Shown here one piece after another: positions 9,068-18,198 of a DNA stretch of 64,000 bases (the first letter of the stretch is position 1; each line of letters opens with the position of its first letter). A program made the position numbers and the translations under genes. This DNA is from Candidatus Kapaibacterium sp. (GTDB lineage Bacteria > Bacteroidota > Ignavibacteria > Kapaibacteriales > Kapaibacteriaceae), in assembly GCA_018882895.1 (NCBI GenBank), contig VERF01000006.1, forward strand, positions 1 through 64,000. Reading direction: 5' to 3'. The notes below the pieces were generated by a model, which was not told the DNA's origin, searched no databases, and saw only the letters and a program-made list of their open reading frames with translations.

Positions 9068-10474
9068 ATGAAACGTTTGATTCTCCATCTGCTGTGCATC
9101 GTGACATGTACCAGTTTGGCCCGCGCTCAGCGTTCGATTGACGTAACAGCAGATATTGTTCAGTTCCGAGGCGCTAACGGGACTGTGAAGTGGGAGTTCC
9201 AGTACGCGTTTGCCGACACCGCTCTGCGCTATGTGATTGCCCCTTCGGGATTTGTTGGTGAATTGTACTGTCGTTTGGAGCTATCACGTGACACAGGGCT
9301 TGTTCACGTCGATGAATGGGTGGCCTCTGTGCCGAGTCCTGTCGCTACACCTAGTCATCGCCAGTTCTATTCGGGGGTCCGAGCAGTTAACCTGACATCC
9401 GGCAACTATGCGGTCAAGTTCTCCGCTTGTGATGTGAACGACTCGCTGAGACGCACCGCTTTGTCCTTCAAAAGCGTTGTTCCGGTGCAGGGCCTGCGCC
9501 CGACCCTTTCGGATATCATGTTCGTCATGCCCGGCAAGGGGTCGGAAAAGTTCCTGCGTAATGGAGTGTCTGCTGATCCCAATCCGCGACATGAGGTGAT
9601 CGGCGCAGAGCCGACACTTGCCATCTATGCCGAGATCTATAACGCAAGCCAGGCCAAGCTGGGTGACTTCGATGTTGGCGTTTCGGTGATCGACAATATC
9701 CGAGATGAGCAGTTCGTTACCTATTTGCCTATGAAAGCACTGAGCGACGGACTTGTGGTGCGTGAAGAATTCCCGCTGCTCGGCATTTCATCGGGCGTCT
9801 ATTATGTGCGCCTGCAACTGCTGACGAAAGATCATCAGACCGTTCTCGACACGAAGGAAGACAAGTTCTTTCTGCTCAATCCCGAAGAGCCCCCTGCCGG
9901 CCAGAGGATGCTAACTGAAGATGAGCATTTTCAAGCCTCGGAATGGGCGATCTTAGTCGGAGAAAAGCTCAAGTTGGAGATGGAGCTCTCAGATATCCTC
10001 GCAACCAAGGCCGAGCTGGATGTTCGCAAGTCCTGCACGAATGAACGCGCTCAGCAGCGCTATTTATACCGCTTCTGGAAGGTTCGCGACCCCGAATCCA
10101 GCACAAATGCCAACGAACGACTCGATCAGTTCCGTGCCAACTTTAAGCGTGCACAAACCTTCTACAAGAGTCCGACGTACCCGGATGGATGGCGCACAGA
10201 CCGTGGTGTGATCCTTCTCAAGTTTGGCGTCCCGACGCAGATCGAGCGATTCGATCACAACACGGATGCCAAGCCATACGAGAAGTGGTTCTACCAGGAT
10301 ATTCAGGGTGGGGTAGAGTTCTACTTTGTTGACATGATGATGCAGCAGAACTACAAGCTGGTACACTCAACCATGCTTGGACAGATCAGCCAGCCGAACT
10401 GGTTCAATCTCTTTGCAAGGGCGTTCAGTCCCAATCCGAATCCTGTTAACCCACAGCCGGGTCTGCCCAGGTAA
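9068..10474 (+). CDS. GWxTD domain-containing secreted protein
   Basis: 468 residues with a signal peptide (MKRLILHLLCIVTCTSLARA). The first 270 residues look like Ig/beta-sandwich modules ('DVTADIVQFRGANG'). The C-terminal part carries the defining GWRTD motif at residues 374-378, followed by 'GVILLKFGVPTQIERF' and 'WFYQDIQGGVEFYFVD', as in the GWxTD family. That family is widespread in Bacteroidota, Chlorobiota and Ignavibacteria, and its molecular function is unknown. The stop codon overlaps the ATG of the downstream acyltransferase (TAATG), indicating translational coupling with an envelope-lipid gene. Confidence 0.85.
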   Translation: MKRLILHLLCIVTCTSLARAQRSIDVTADIVQFRGANGTVKWEFQYAFADTALRYVIAPSGFVGELYCRLELSRDTGLVHVDEWVASVPSPVATPSHRQFYSGVRAVNLTSGNYAVKFSACDVNDSLRRTALSFKSVVPVQGLRPTLSDIMFVMPGKGSEKFLRNGVSADPNPRHEVIGAEPTLAIYAEIYNASQAKLGDFDVGVSVIDNIRDEQFVTYLPMKALSDGLVVREEFPLLGISSGVYYVRLQLLTKDHQTVLDTKEDKFFLLNPEEPPAGQRMLTEDEHFQASEWAILVGEKLKLEMELSDILATKAELDVRKSCTNERAQQRYLYRFWKVRDPESSTNANERLDQFRANFKRAQTFYKSPTYPDGWRTDRGVILLKFGVPTQIERFDHNTDAKPYEKWFYQDIQGGVEFYFVDMMMQQNYKLVHSTMLGQISQPNWFNLFARAFSPNPNPVNPQPGLPR

Positions 10475-11379
10475 TGTCGCTCACGGATCGGCTCACGACG
10501 GGCGTCCTACAGGCAATGGGCGGAATCTGCAGGCGCTTGTCTTGGAAGCAGAGGCATGCGCTTGGTGTTCGTCTTGGACGGATCATGCGTGGCATCTCCC
10601 CCAAGCGGGTCGGGATCACGGCCGGCAATATTGCCATGGCCTATCCGGAGCTGCCGCAAGTGCGGCAGCGAGAGATTCTCAATGAATCCTATGAGAACCT
10701 CGGAATCGTGCTTGCCGAGTTACTTGCCACGCCGTCGGTCAGTAGAGCTGATATCGAAGCCCATTTTGAGATCCGTGGCATTGAGCCAATTGTAGAGCGG
10801 CATCGTGCAGGTCTGCCATCGATACTACTTTCGGCGCATTACGGCAACTGGGAACTTGGTGCAATGGCAGCTGGCATCAGTCTAGGAGCACCGGTAAACA
10901 TCGTTTACCATCCGCAGTCGAATGCCGTTGCCGATAAGATCCTGAACTCGTATCGAACCAAATTCGGCAACGTGCTGATTCCGATGGGGAGCGCCGCCCG
11001 CGCAATGGTGAAGCTTCTCTCCGGCGGCGGAACCATAGGCATCATCGTCGACCAGCATGGCGTACCGGAGAAAGATCCCTGGATTCGCTTCATGGGGCGT
11101 CCAACACCCACCTACGAGGCTCCGGCGGCTCTTGCCCTGCGATTCAATGCGCCGATCTACTTCTCGTGTTGTGACCGCCGCGACGACGGACGCTACATCG
11201 TGGAGTTCTCCGAAGTACCGATGAGTGACCTTGACAACTCCCGACAGGGAGTCATCGAGCTCACTAAACGTCACGTCCGTATGCTCGAAGATGTCATCCG
11301 CCGACGTCCGGGACAGTGGGCATGGCAGCATCGCCGTTGGCGCAGTGATCCGCCCCCTGGCGTCGTGGTGGTCGAATGA
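10474..11379 (+). CDS. LpxL/HtrB-like lysophospholipid (lipid A) acyltransferase
   Basis: 301 residues. The catalytic HX4E motif is present as HYGNWE (H122, E127), followed by 'NIVYHPQSNAVADKILNSYR' and 'DQHGVPEKDPWIRFMGRPTPT', both typical of the LpxL/HtrB acyltransferase family that adds secondary acyl chains to lipid A at the inner membrane. The C-terminus ('RRRPGQWAWQHRRWR') matches the family's conserved end. It starts on the stop of the GWxTD gene and overlaps the GT9 gene by four bases, consistent with a lipooligosaccharide role. The exact acyl donor and position cannot be read from sequence. Confidence 0.88.
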   Translation: MSLTDRLTTGVLQAMGGICRRLSWKQRHALGVRLGRIMRGISPKRVGITAGNIAMAYPELPQVRQREILNESYENLGIVLAELLATPSVSRADIEAHFEIRGIEPIVERHRAGLPSILLSAHYGNWELGAMAAGISLGAPVNIVYHPQSNAVADKILNSYRTKFGNVLIPMGSAARAMVKLLSGGGTIGIIVDQHGVPEKDPWIRFMGRPTPTYEAPAALALRFNAPIYFSCCDRRDDGRYIVEFSEVPMSDLDNSRQGVIELTKRHVRMLEDVIRRRPGQWAWQHRRWRSDPPPGVVVVE

Positions 11380-12437
11380 CCCCTGCCCAGACCATCTACA
11401 TCGTTCAGACGGCGTTTCTTGGCGACGTGGTGCTTACGCTCCCGCTGTGCGCTGCTCTGCGACGGTCGTACCCCGAAGCACAAATCGTATTCATCACAAC
11501 GCCGATGGCTGCGGATTTTCTCAAGGGGCTCTCGGTTGCCGATGACGTTGTGGCCTTCGATAAGAGGCGCACTCACCGGTCGATCTCATCCGTTCGGGCA
11601 CTGGCAGCCTCACTGCGGTGCACGGGCCCGTCTGTTGCCATCGTCCCGCACAAAAGTTTGCGCACGGCCATCTTTGTGCAGGCGCTGCGCGCCGATGTTC
11701 TGGTAACCTTCAAGGATGCCATGTCACGCTGGTTTGCCACGCATACGGTTGAGTATCCTGCCCACAGGCACGATGTCGATCGCCACATGGCGCTACTTCA
11801 GCCCCTTTTCCCTGCGAGTTCCATGGTGCCCGACTCGCATTCGCTGATGCCCATCGATCTGCGTACGCACGATAAGCAGGAAGCCATCAATGTTTGGAAT
11901 GAGGCTCTGAGCGCACCTAGAATTGTCCTTGCCCCGGCCACCGTATGGCCCACCAAGCAGTGGCCGGTTGAACAAATGCGCGGACTGGCCCAGCGTTGCC
12001 TACACGAGGGCTATCAGGTGGCCGTCATCGGGGACGCATCGGTGCACGGGTGCATGGACGGTATTGCGGGAGTCAATGATCAGATCGGCAAGACAACGCT
12101 GCGTCAGGCAGCTACGATCATTGCTACGGCTGACTGTGTGGTTGCAAACGACAGCGCTCCCGTGCATCTTGCTTCACTGCAGAACGTTCCAGTGGTGGCC
12201 ATCTTTGGTCCGACGGTGCCCGAGTTCGGATTCGGACCCCTTGGCCAACGCTCGCGTGTTGTGCAACGCGGCGATCTCGAGTGCCGGCCCTGCAGTTCCC
12301 ACGGTGGGAGGAGCTGTCCAATCGGTACGCATGAATGTATGACCGGAATCTCGGTCGACGCGGTGTTCTCTGCCCTTCAATCAACTCTTGCTCACGATGT
12401 GAATCGCCATGCCAAGCCCAATGAAACGACCTTCTGA
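11376..12437 (+). CDS. Glycosyltransferase family 9 (ADP-heptose:LPS heptosyltransferase-like)
   Basis: 353 residues with the two-Rossmann-fold GT-B pattern of family 9. The N-terminal 'IVQTAFLGDVVLTLPLCAAL' is the heptosyltransferase phosphate-binding entry, 'LAPATVWPTKQWP' precedes the donor domain, and 'ANDSAPVHLASLQNVPVVAIFGPT' is the conserved nucleotide-sugar segment. A Cys-rich stretch ('LECRPCSSHGGRSCPIG') also matches heptosyltransferases. Family 9 enzymes transfer heptose to the LPS core at the inner membrane. It shares an ATGA overlap with the acyltransferase, supporting an LOS role. Which heptosyltransferase (I, II or other) is unclear. Confidence 0.85.
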   Translation: MTPAQTIYIVQTAFLGDVVLTLPLCAALRRSYPEAQIVFITTPMAADFLKGLSVADDVVAFDKRRTHRSISSVRALAASLRCTGPSVAIVPHKSLRTAIFVQALRADVLVTFKDAMSRWFATHTVEYPAHRHDVDRHMALLQPLFPASSMVPDSHSLMPIDLRTHDKQEAINVWNEALSAPRIVLAPATVWPTKQWPVEQMRGLAQRCLHEGYQVAVIGDASVHGCMDGIAGVNDQIGKTTLRQAATIIATADCVVANDSAPVHLASLQNVPVVAIFGPTVPEFGFGPLGQRSRVVQRGDLECRPCSSHGGRSCPIGTHECMTGISVDAVFSALQSTLAHDVNRHAKPNETTF

Positions 12438-13341
12438 CCGACGAGGAAAGTCCTCGTCCACCAACTCACGTGCGCAGGCCCCTTCGCGCAAACGGTCTGG
12501 TGCTCCGGCTGCCTCCACCAGTTCGCGTACTCAGGCCCCTTCGCGCAAACGGTCCAGTGCCGAGGCCACACCTGCCAGACAGCGGCAACCCAAGCAGCGC
12601 CGCTTGGATGTTGTTGAGCCGGCCCAGCAGGTGCGCCTGAACAAGGCCATCGCCGATGCCGGCGTGGCCTCGCGCCGGCGCGCCGATGAGCTCATCAGCA
12701 GCGGATGCGTGCGCATCAACGGGGCTATCGTGGTCGACCTCGGCACACGTGTCAACATCGATGACATGGTGACGGTTAACGGTGAGCCGATCTCGCGGAC
12801 AAAGCATCTGACATACATCCTGCTGAACAAGCCAAAGGATGTCATCGCAACGTCGCGCGATGAAAAGGGGCGAGCAACGGTGTTCGACATCGTTCGCCTA
12901 AAGACACGACTTTTTACGGTTGGAAGACTTGACCGTAACACGACCGGTGTGCTGGTGATGACCAATGATGGAGATCTTGCCAACCGGCTCATGCATCCCC
13001 GCTACGGCGTCACGCGCATTTACCGTGCTGCGCTAGATCGCCCCCTACGCTCAGACCACATGCGCCAGATCGCCGCAGGGATTGAGCTGGAAGACGGACC
13101 AACGCAGCCAGTCGATATCATGATCGATCCTGAGGACAGGGCGAGTGTTGTACTAGCGATCCGGGAGGGTCGCAACCGGGAAGTGCGACGCATCTTCGAG
13201 CACTTTGGCTATGAGGTCAAGCGCCTCGATCGCAAGGAATACGCCGGCCTATCGACAAGGGGCCTCAAGCGTGGTGAGTACCGTCACCTTACGCGTGATG
13301 AGGTGGATGAGTTGTACCGAGTGGTGAATCTGCAGCGATGA
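12409..13341 (+). CDS. RsuA/RluB-family pseudouridine synthase
   Basis: 310 residues from ATG 12409, overlapping the GT9 gene by 29 bases; ATG 12421 is an alternative. Residues 1-65 form a basic Ser/Arg/Lys tail with two copies of an 'SRxQAPSRKRS' unit. An S4 RNA-binding domain follows ('VRLNKAIADAGVASRRRADELI'), then the RsuA-family catalytic domain with 'GRLDRNTTGVLVMTNDG', where Asp175 is the expected nucleophile. 'REGRNREVRRIFEHFGYEV' near the end is the conserved family signature. It converts uridine to pseudouridine in rRNA; RluB-type (23S) specificity is likely but unproven. It overlaps the BatA gene by four bases. Confidence 0.9.
   Translation: MPSPMKRPSDRRGKSSSTNSRAQAPSRKRSGAPAASTSSRTQAPSRKRSSAEATPARQRQPKQRRLDVVEPAQQVRLNKAIADAGVASRRRADELISSGCVRINGAIVVDLGTRVNIDDMVTVNGEPISRTKHLTYILLNKPKDVIATSRDEKGRATVFDIVRLKTRLFTVGRLDRNTTGVLVMTNDGDLANRLMHPRYGVTRIYRAALDRPLRSDHMRQIAAGIELEDGPTQPVDIMIDPEDRASVVLAIREGRNREVRRIFEHFGYEVKRLDRKEYAGLSTRGLKRGEYRHLTRDEVDELYRVVNLQR
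12475..12554 (+). repeat. Two exact 23-base direct repeats, 57-base period
   Basis: The 23 bases beginning CAGGCCCCTTCGCGC are repeated exactly at 12475-12497 and 12532-12554. The 57-base spacing is 19 codons, so the pseudouridine synthase tail repeats in frame. It looks like a recent in-frame tandem duplication of a basic disordered segment. Confidence 0.85.
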
Positions 13342-15434
13342 ATCTTCTGAATCCGTTTGCGCTTTTTGGTCTTGCAGCAGCGGGGATCCCTCTGCTGCTT
13401 CATCTGTTGAATTTGCGCAAGCTGCGTATCGTGGAATTCGGCAGCATTCGCTTTCTTCTCGAGCTTCAGCAAAAACAAGTGCGGCGCCTGAAGTTGCAAC
13501 AGATCCTGCTTCTGATCCTGCGCACACTCATCATCGTCTTTGCGGTACTGGCCTTGTCGCGGCCCACCATCGAGACAACGCTCCCTGTGCTGTCCTCGGC
13601 GGCTCGCGCCAGCGTCCTGATACTGATCGACAACTCCGCGAGCATGGAAGCGGCCGATGGGCGCGGACCTCGCATTGATCAGGCCAAGAAGGTTGCTCGC
13701 GAGATCATCAATGGCCTGCGTGATGGAGACGAAGTGGTCGTTCTGCCCATGGTAGGGGGCGATGTGCAACGTCGGGTGGATATGACACGTACCTTCGATG
13801 CGGCACGGCGGCAGGTTGATCTCGTGACCGTTGCCGACGGGACGGCCAGCATCGTCGAATCGGTGCGTCGGGTTCGCCCCCTCCTCGATGGGGCACTGCA
13901 TGCACACCGTGAGATCTACGTCATCAGTGACGCCCAAAGATCCCTCGCGTATCGTCAGGCAGATGATACGCTGCGTGCCTTGGAACGTGATGCGACGGTA
14001 TTCCTGGTTCGGATTGGCCAGGGGCAGCTCGGACTCGAGACGAACATCAGTGTTGACTCAGTGGCCACCGTCACCAAGCTTCTGCAACCCGACAGACCGA
14101 TCGAATTCGAAGCGATCGTCCGCAACGGTAGCTCCCGCGACGTCACCGGAGCGGTCGTGTCACTTTCTTTCAACGGTATGCGCGTGGCACAGAAGGCCAT
14201 CGACCTGCCGGCCAACGGCAGCAGAACGATCTTGCTTTCGGCCACGCCGAACAGGCAGGGGGCTATCGCTGCCGCCGTTGAGCTGGAGTCGGATGCTGTG
14301 GACGGCGATAACGTCCGCTGGGCAGGGGTTACCATCCCACGTCGGGCGCGTCTGTGCCTGGTTGGCCCGTCGGAGCGCACACAGCTCGTTCGCACGGTCC
14401 TGGCCCTGCCCGGTGTCGGCTCAGCGGTCGGCGCGATCTCGAGTTTTGAGACCATTACCGCTGCGTCTTCGGCCATGACGGACATCGACGTCTTGATCTT
14501 CTGCGGCACGACTGCCTCCAACGCCGATGCCTCTGTGCTTCGCCAGTTTCTCGAATCAGGTGGCGGGGCAATTCTGTTTGCCTCTGCTTCTGCCGGGACG
14601 CTTTTGCCGCAATGCGGTCTTCAGCCATTGCCGGAAAGAACGACAACAGCAGACGCGCCGTTTGTGATCACCGCCGTCGAAAGAACGCATCCACTCTATC
14701 AGGGTGTCTTCAGAAGTTCGGCCGCCCTGCTGGCCGGTTCCGAGGGAGTGCGCGTGACGCGCCAAACACCTGCCGGCGGTGGATTCGATATCGTGCGCTC
14801 CGGTGCAGGAGGCTTGGTGAGCGAGGCGACGGTTGGTCAGGGGCGAGTGATCTACATTGCCGTACCACCCGACATGTCCTCCGGGACGTTTCCAGTCAGT
14901 GGTCTGTTTGCGGCCACGCTCGTTCGAAGCACACTCTATGTGGTCGCACCGCGTGATCAAGGCGTCAACCTTGGACTCGGGGAATCTGTCAGTATTCCGA
15001 TCCCGCCACGCCTTGCAGGCCGTGACGCGTTCATCGTGGCGGATCAGAACGGCGTGAGTTCGACCATTCAGCCAATACGTATGAGCACGGCAACGCTGCT
15101 TCCGATTCCTGCACAGTTCACCTCGGGAGTCACGGTGGTCTCGACGCGTGACTCTGTTCCGGTTACCACGGTGACCGTGAATGGATCGACCAATGAGTCC
15201 CGACTCGACTTCTTTGAGGAAGGGGCTTGGAAACCTGCCGTTGATACGCTCGTCGTGCGTCCGGATCACGTAACGGAGCTCTCTGCCGGCACATCGGTCC
15301 AGGCCGCCATCCGCGAGGCGCGAACAGGTTCGGAGCTATGGCCATTGGCTACCATGCTTGCCCTTGCCTGCGCCCTGGCGGAGATGCTGGTGGCCCGTTA
15401 CTTCGTGCGTGATGCGGCGGTGACGGCATCGTAA
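13338..15434 (+). CDS. BatA-like membrane protein with von Willebrand factor A domain
   Basis: 698 residues. The N-terminus (MNLLNPFALFGLAAAGIPLLLHLL) is the double-transmembrane BatA module, with a second hydrophobic segment at 'QQILLLILRTLIIVFAVLAL'. A VWA domain follows with the MIDAS start DNSAS at residues 98-102. A middle region (about 230-520) resembles CARDB-like beta domains and a glutamine-amidotransferase-like fold. A C-terminal membrane segment is present ('LWPLATMLALACALAEMLV'). In Bacteroidota such proteins belong to aerotolerance (Bat) loci with MoxR ATPases, but no MoxR or other bat gene is adjacent here. ATGA overlap with the upstream gene. Confidence 0.82.
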   Translation: MNLLNPFALFGLAAAGIPLLLHLLNLRKLRIVEFGSIRFLLELQQKQVRRLKLQQILLLILRTLIIVFAVLALSRPTIETTLPVLSSAARASVLILIDNSASMEAADGRGPRIDQAKKVAREIINGLRDGDEVVVLPMVGGDVQRRVDMTRTFDAARRQVDLVTVADGTASIVESVRRVRPLLDGALHAHREIYVISDAQRSLAYRQADDTLRALERDATVFLVRIGQGQLGLETNISVDSVATVTKLLQPDRPIEFEAIVRNGSSRDVTGAVVSLSFNGMRVAQKAIDLPANGSRTILLSATPNRQGAIAAAVELESDAVDGDNVRWAGVTIPRRARLCLVGPSERTQLVRTVLALPGVGSAVGAISSFETITAASSAMTDIDVLIFCGTTASNADASVLRQFLESGGGAILFASASAGTLLPQCGLQPLPERTTTADAPFVITAVERTHPLYQGVFRSSAALLAGSEGVRVTRQTPAGGGFDIVRSGAGGLVSEATVGQGRVIYIAVPPDMSSGTFPVSGLFAATLVRSTLYVVAPRDQGVNLGLGESVSIPIPPRLAGRDAFIVADQNGVSSTIQPIRMSTATLLPIPAQFTSGVTVVSTRDSVPVTTVTVNGSTNESRLDFFEEGAWKPAVDTLVVRPDHVTELSAGTSVQAAIREARTGSELWPLATMLALACALAEMLVARYFVRDAAVTAS

Positions 15435-15445
15435 GTTTGCCGCAT

Positions 15446-16357
15446 ATGGCCTCTATCACCGTCCACCCCGAGATCGCCCCCTTGCAAGAGCGCGTGCGTG
15501 AACTTCGCACTCAGCTGCGTGAGGCGCTCGATGATTGGCATCAGCTCTCAACGGTGGTCAGGCCAAGGATTCATGCCACATACGCAAGTCATTTTGGAAC
15601 GCTGGAGCGCGAATTGCAGGAGGTGGCTCTTGCAGCGGCCGAGATGTTCCGTCGAGTCGAACTACTGAGCATAAAGCATGAGCGGGGAGAAAAGCTCACC
15701 GCTGAGATCGTCGACCTCATCAACCAGGTCGTTGATAAGGAGTATGCACGCTTCACCATGCGCGTTCAGGAAGCATTTCGCATGAATGAACGGCAAAGGG
15801 AGGATGCGGCGCGTAAACGAGAGTCGGAGGGTTCTGACACCGAGCTCGTGTCGATGTACCGCACCCTCGTTAAACAGCTTCACCCCGATGTGGCTGATGC
15901 TGCAAGCGATGCATCCGCTGACGATGGTATATGGCATCAGGTACAACAGGCTTATGCGACGCGCAACGCTGCTCAGCTTCGGTCGCTTGTGATGCTGCTC
16001 GGTGCTGATGCCGCTCTTGACCGTGAGTCCGATGAGTGGGGGATCGACCGTTGGCAAGACGAGGTCGCCTCCCTAGAAAAGCGCCTCGCGTTGGAGCAAC
16101 GCAAGCTCAGGCGCCTGAGTTCGGAAGAACCATTCACGATGGCAGCCGAGCTGGAAGATGAGATCTGGAGGCAGCGGCATCGTGATGACTTGGTGCGTCA
16201 GATCGCACAGAAGCACAATGAGCTTCGTGAATCGCGACGGAGATATGATGATCTTACAGGGGGCTTGGTGCCTCCGGGCCATAACCCGATGAAGTCCAAG
16301 CAGGACGTATCCTTTGAGGAGGACTTCATGACCAACACCTACTTTGGACAGCGCTGA
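15446..16357 (+). CDS. J-domain-containing protein with coiled coils
   Basis: 303 residues from ATG 15446 (the track's TTG at 15437 is three codons upstream). Most of the chain is charged and predicted helical or coiled coil. Around residues 135-180 there is a partial J-domain: 'MYRTLVKQLHPDVAD' with the HPD tripeptide at 146-148, followed by 'WHQVQQAYATRNAAQLRSLV'. HPD is the Hsp70-stimulating motif (established). The C-terminal 'FEEDFMTNTYFGQR' is unassigned. It overlaps the M61 peptidase start by one base (TGATG). It may be a dedicated DnaK cochaperone; the client is unknown. Confidence 0.75.
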   Translation: MASITVHPEIAPLQERVRELRTQLREALDDWHQLSTVVRPRIHATYASHFGTLERELQEVALAAAEMFRRVELLSIKHERGEKLTAEIVDLINQVVDKEYARFTMRVQEAFRMNERQREDAARKRESEGSDTELVSMYRTLVKQLHPDVADAASDASADDGIWHQVQQAYATRNAAQLRSLVMLLGADAALDRESDEWGIDRWQDEVASLEKRLALEQRKLRRLSSEEPFTMAAELEDEIWRQRHRDDLVRQIAQKHNELRESRRRYDDLTGGLVPPGHNPMKSKQDVSFEEDFMTNTYFGQR

Positions 16358-18198
16358 TGTATGTAATCGAACAACGGGACGAGCAACTCGTCAACTCAAA
16401 GGCCGGCATCACCTACGAACTTGGCTTCGACCGAGCTCCTCAGCACCTTGTCAGCGTGCGAATGCGTGTTGACAACGTCGCCGCTCCAGAGCTTGCATTC
16501 GTGATGCCCTCGTGGTCGCCCGGCAGTTATAAGATTCGTGACTATGCTGGCTGGCAGGGCAACGTTCGGTGCTATTCGGTGAACGCAGCAGGGCGCACGG
16601 AACTATCCTATCGCTGGCGTGACAAGGCCTCGCTGGTGGTCTCGACTCAAGGTGTCGCCACTGTTGAAGTTGAGTATCTGATCTATGCTCATGAACGGAC
16701 GGTGCGCACCAGTCACGTCAACCGCTTTCATGCCTTTCTCATGCTCACCTCGGTCTGCATGTACGTCGAGGGGCGCACCCAAGAAACACATCACGTTCTG
16801 CTGAAGCATGATCAGTTGAAGTGGCCGTCGACTTCGACAGCGTTGTCGCCGGTCAGCGCGCCAACTTCGCGTGGAATTCTCCTCGGCGCGCTGAACTATG
16901 ACATTCTGGCCGACTCGCCGATCGAGATCGGCGACCACCGCGTCCGGACCTTTACTGCTGCCGGTGCACTCCATGAGGTGGCGGTGGCAACCAACTACGA
17001 CGTGGACATTGATTGGCTCGCTGACCGCGTCAAGCGCATCGTCGAAGTCGAGACCGAGCTCTTCGGAGGTGCGCCATATGATCGTTACGTGTTCATCATT
17101 CAGGCCTATCCCGGGGCAGGGGGCGGGCTGGAGCATGCACGATCCAGCGTCAACGCCGTGGATCCGTCAGCGCTGCTCGACAAGACAAAGGCCATTGGTC
17201 TGTTGTCTCTGCTTTGTCACGAGTACTTCCACCTTTGGAACGTCAAGCGTATCCGCCCGGTTGAGCTCGGCCCCTTCGATTACACTCGAGAGACCTACAC
17301 GCCGATGCTCTGGCTTGCCGAGGGGTTGACGTCCTACTATGATAATCTCTTTGCGTACCGATGCGGCTTCGCGACCGAGAAGGAGTATGTCGACTCAATC
17401 TCGCGTGACGATATCGCTCGGCTGGCGCAGGTTCAAGGGCGATTTGCAATGTCGACACGCGACAGTTCGTATCTGGCCTGGCTTAAGCTCTATTTGCAAA
17501 GTCCTGACGGTTCCAACCGATTCCCTTCATACTACCTGAAGGGCGGCATCATCATCATGCTCCTGGATATCTACATCATCGATCATACTGATGGCAAGTA
17601 CTCGATGGATGATGCTCTTCGCATGATGTGGAAGCGATATCAGGATGACCCATCTCGGGGAATGACCGAGGATGAGTGCATCGCCATCATCGAGCAGGCC
17701 ACTCGAGTTCAAGTCCGTGAGCGTCTGATGAGCTGGCTTGACGGAAAGGACGAGCTTCCTTACGATGAGATCTTGAAGGCTGTCGGCTATCGGGTGAGCG
17801 CAGCACCGAAAAAGGCAGCTGCCGGAACCTTCGGTGAAGCGGTCCCAAGCGCATCTGTCCCCGAAGCGCCCTTTATCGGATGGAGTCTGGCCGATGTCGG
17901 CGGCAAGGTTGTTGTGCGCGCGGTTGATGATGGCTCACCGGCTCAGCTGGCCGGGATTGGAATTGACGATGAGCTTGTGGCTATCGAGGGCATCCGCATC
18001 CTGAATCCGGCACAGGCTGATCACGTATTGGGTGGACGCGTGGGCAAAGCGGTGCAGTTGACGGGGCATTGCGATGGTCGGATATACACCACCACCATTG
18101 AGGCTCGTGAGCGCATGATGCCGGGTCTTGTTGAAATAGACGCCCCGTCTGAGCGTCAGCGTCAAATGCGCAGCCGCTGGCTGCAACGACGTCTGTGA
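16357..18198 (+). CDS. M61 family metallopeptidase with PDZ domain
   Basis: 613 residues. The N-terminal half is the beta-rich M61 domain ('PELAFVMPSWSPGSYKIRDYA'). The zinc site is HEYFH at residues 288-292, within 'CHEYFHLWNVKRIRPVELG', and the downstream 'WLAEGLTSYYDNL' supplies the third ligand Glu. Residues about 505-585 form a PDZ domain ('GSPAQLAGIGIDDELVAIEGI'). M61 enzymes are glycyl aminopeptidases or related proteases. No signal peptide is evident, so a cytoplasmic location is likely. It is coupled to the J-domain gene upstream and overlaps the TPR lipoprotein start (GTGA). Confidence 0.9.
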   Translation: MYVIEQRDEQLVNSKAGITYELGFDRAPQHLVSVRMRVDNVAAPELAFVMPSWSPGSYKIRDYAGWQGNVRCYSVNAAGRTELSYRWRDKASLVVSTQGVATVEVEYLIYAHERTVRTSHVNRFHAFLMLTSVCMYVEGRTQETHHVLLKHDQLKWPSTSTALSPVSAPTSRGILLGALNYDILADSPIEIGDHRVRTFTAAGALHEVAVATNYDVDIDWLADRVKRIVEVETELFGGAPYDRYVFIIQAYPGAGGGLEHARSSVNAVDPSALLDKTKAIGLLSLLCHEYFHLWNVKRIRPVELGPFDYTRETYTPMLWLAEGLTSYYDNLFAYRCGFATEKEYVDSISRDDIARLAQVQGRFAMSTRDSSYLAWLKLYLQSPDGSNRFPSYYLKGGIIIMLLDIYIIDHTDGKYSMDDALRMMWKRYQDDPSRGMTEDECIAIIEQATRVQVRERLMSWLDGKDELPYDEILKAVGYRVSAAPKKAAAGTFGEAVPSASVPEAPFIGWSLADVGGKVVVRAVDDGSPAQLAGIGIDDELVAIEGIRILNPAQADHVLGGRVGKAVQLTGHCDGRIYTTTIEARERMMPGLVEIDAPSERQRQMRSRWLQRRL

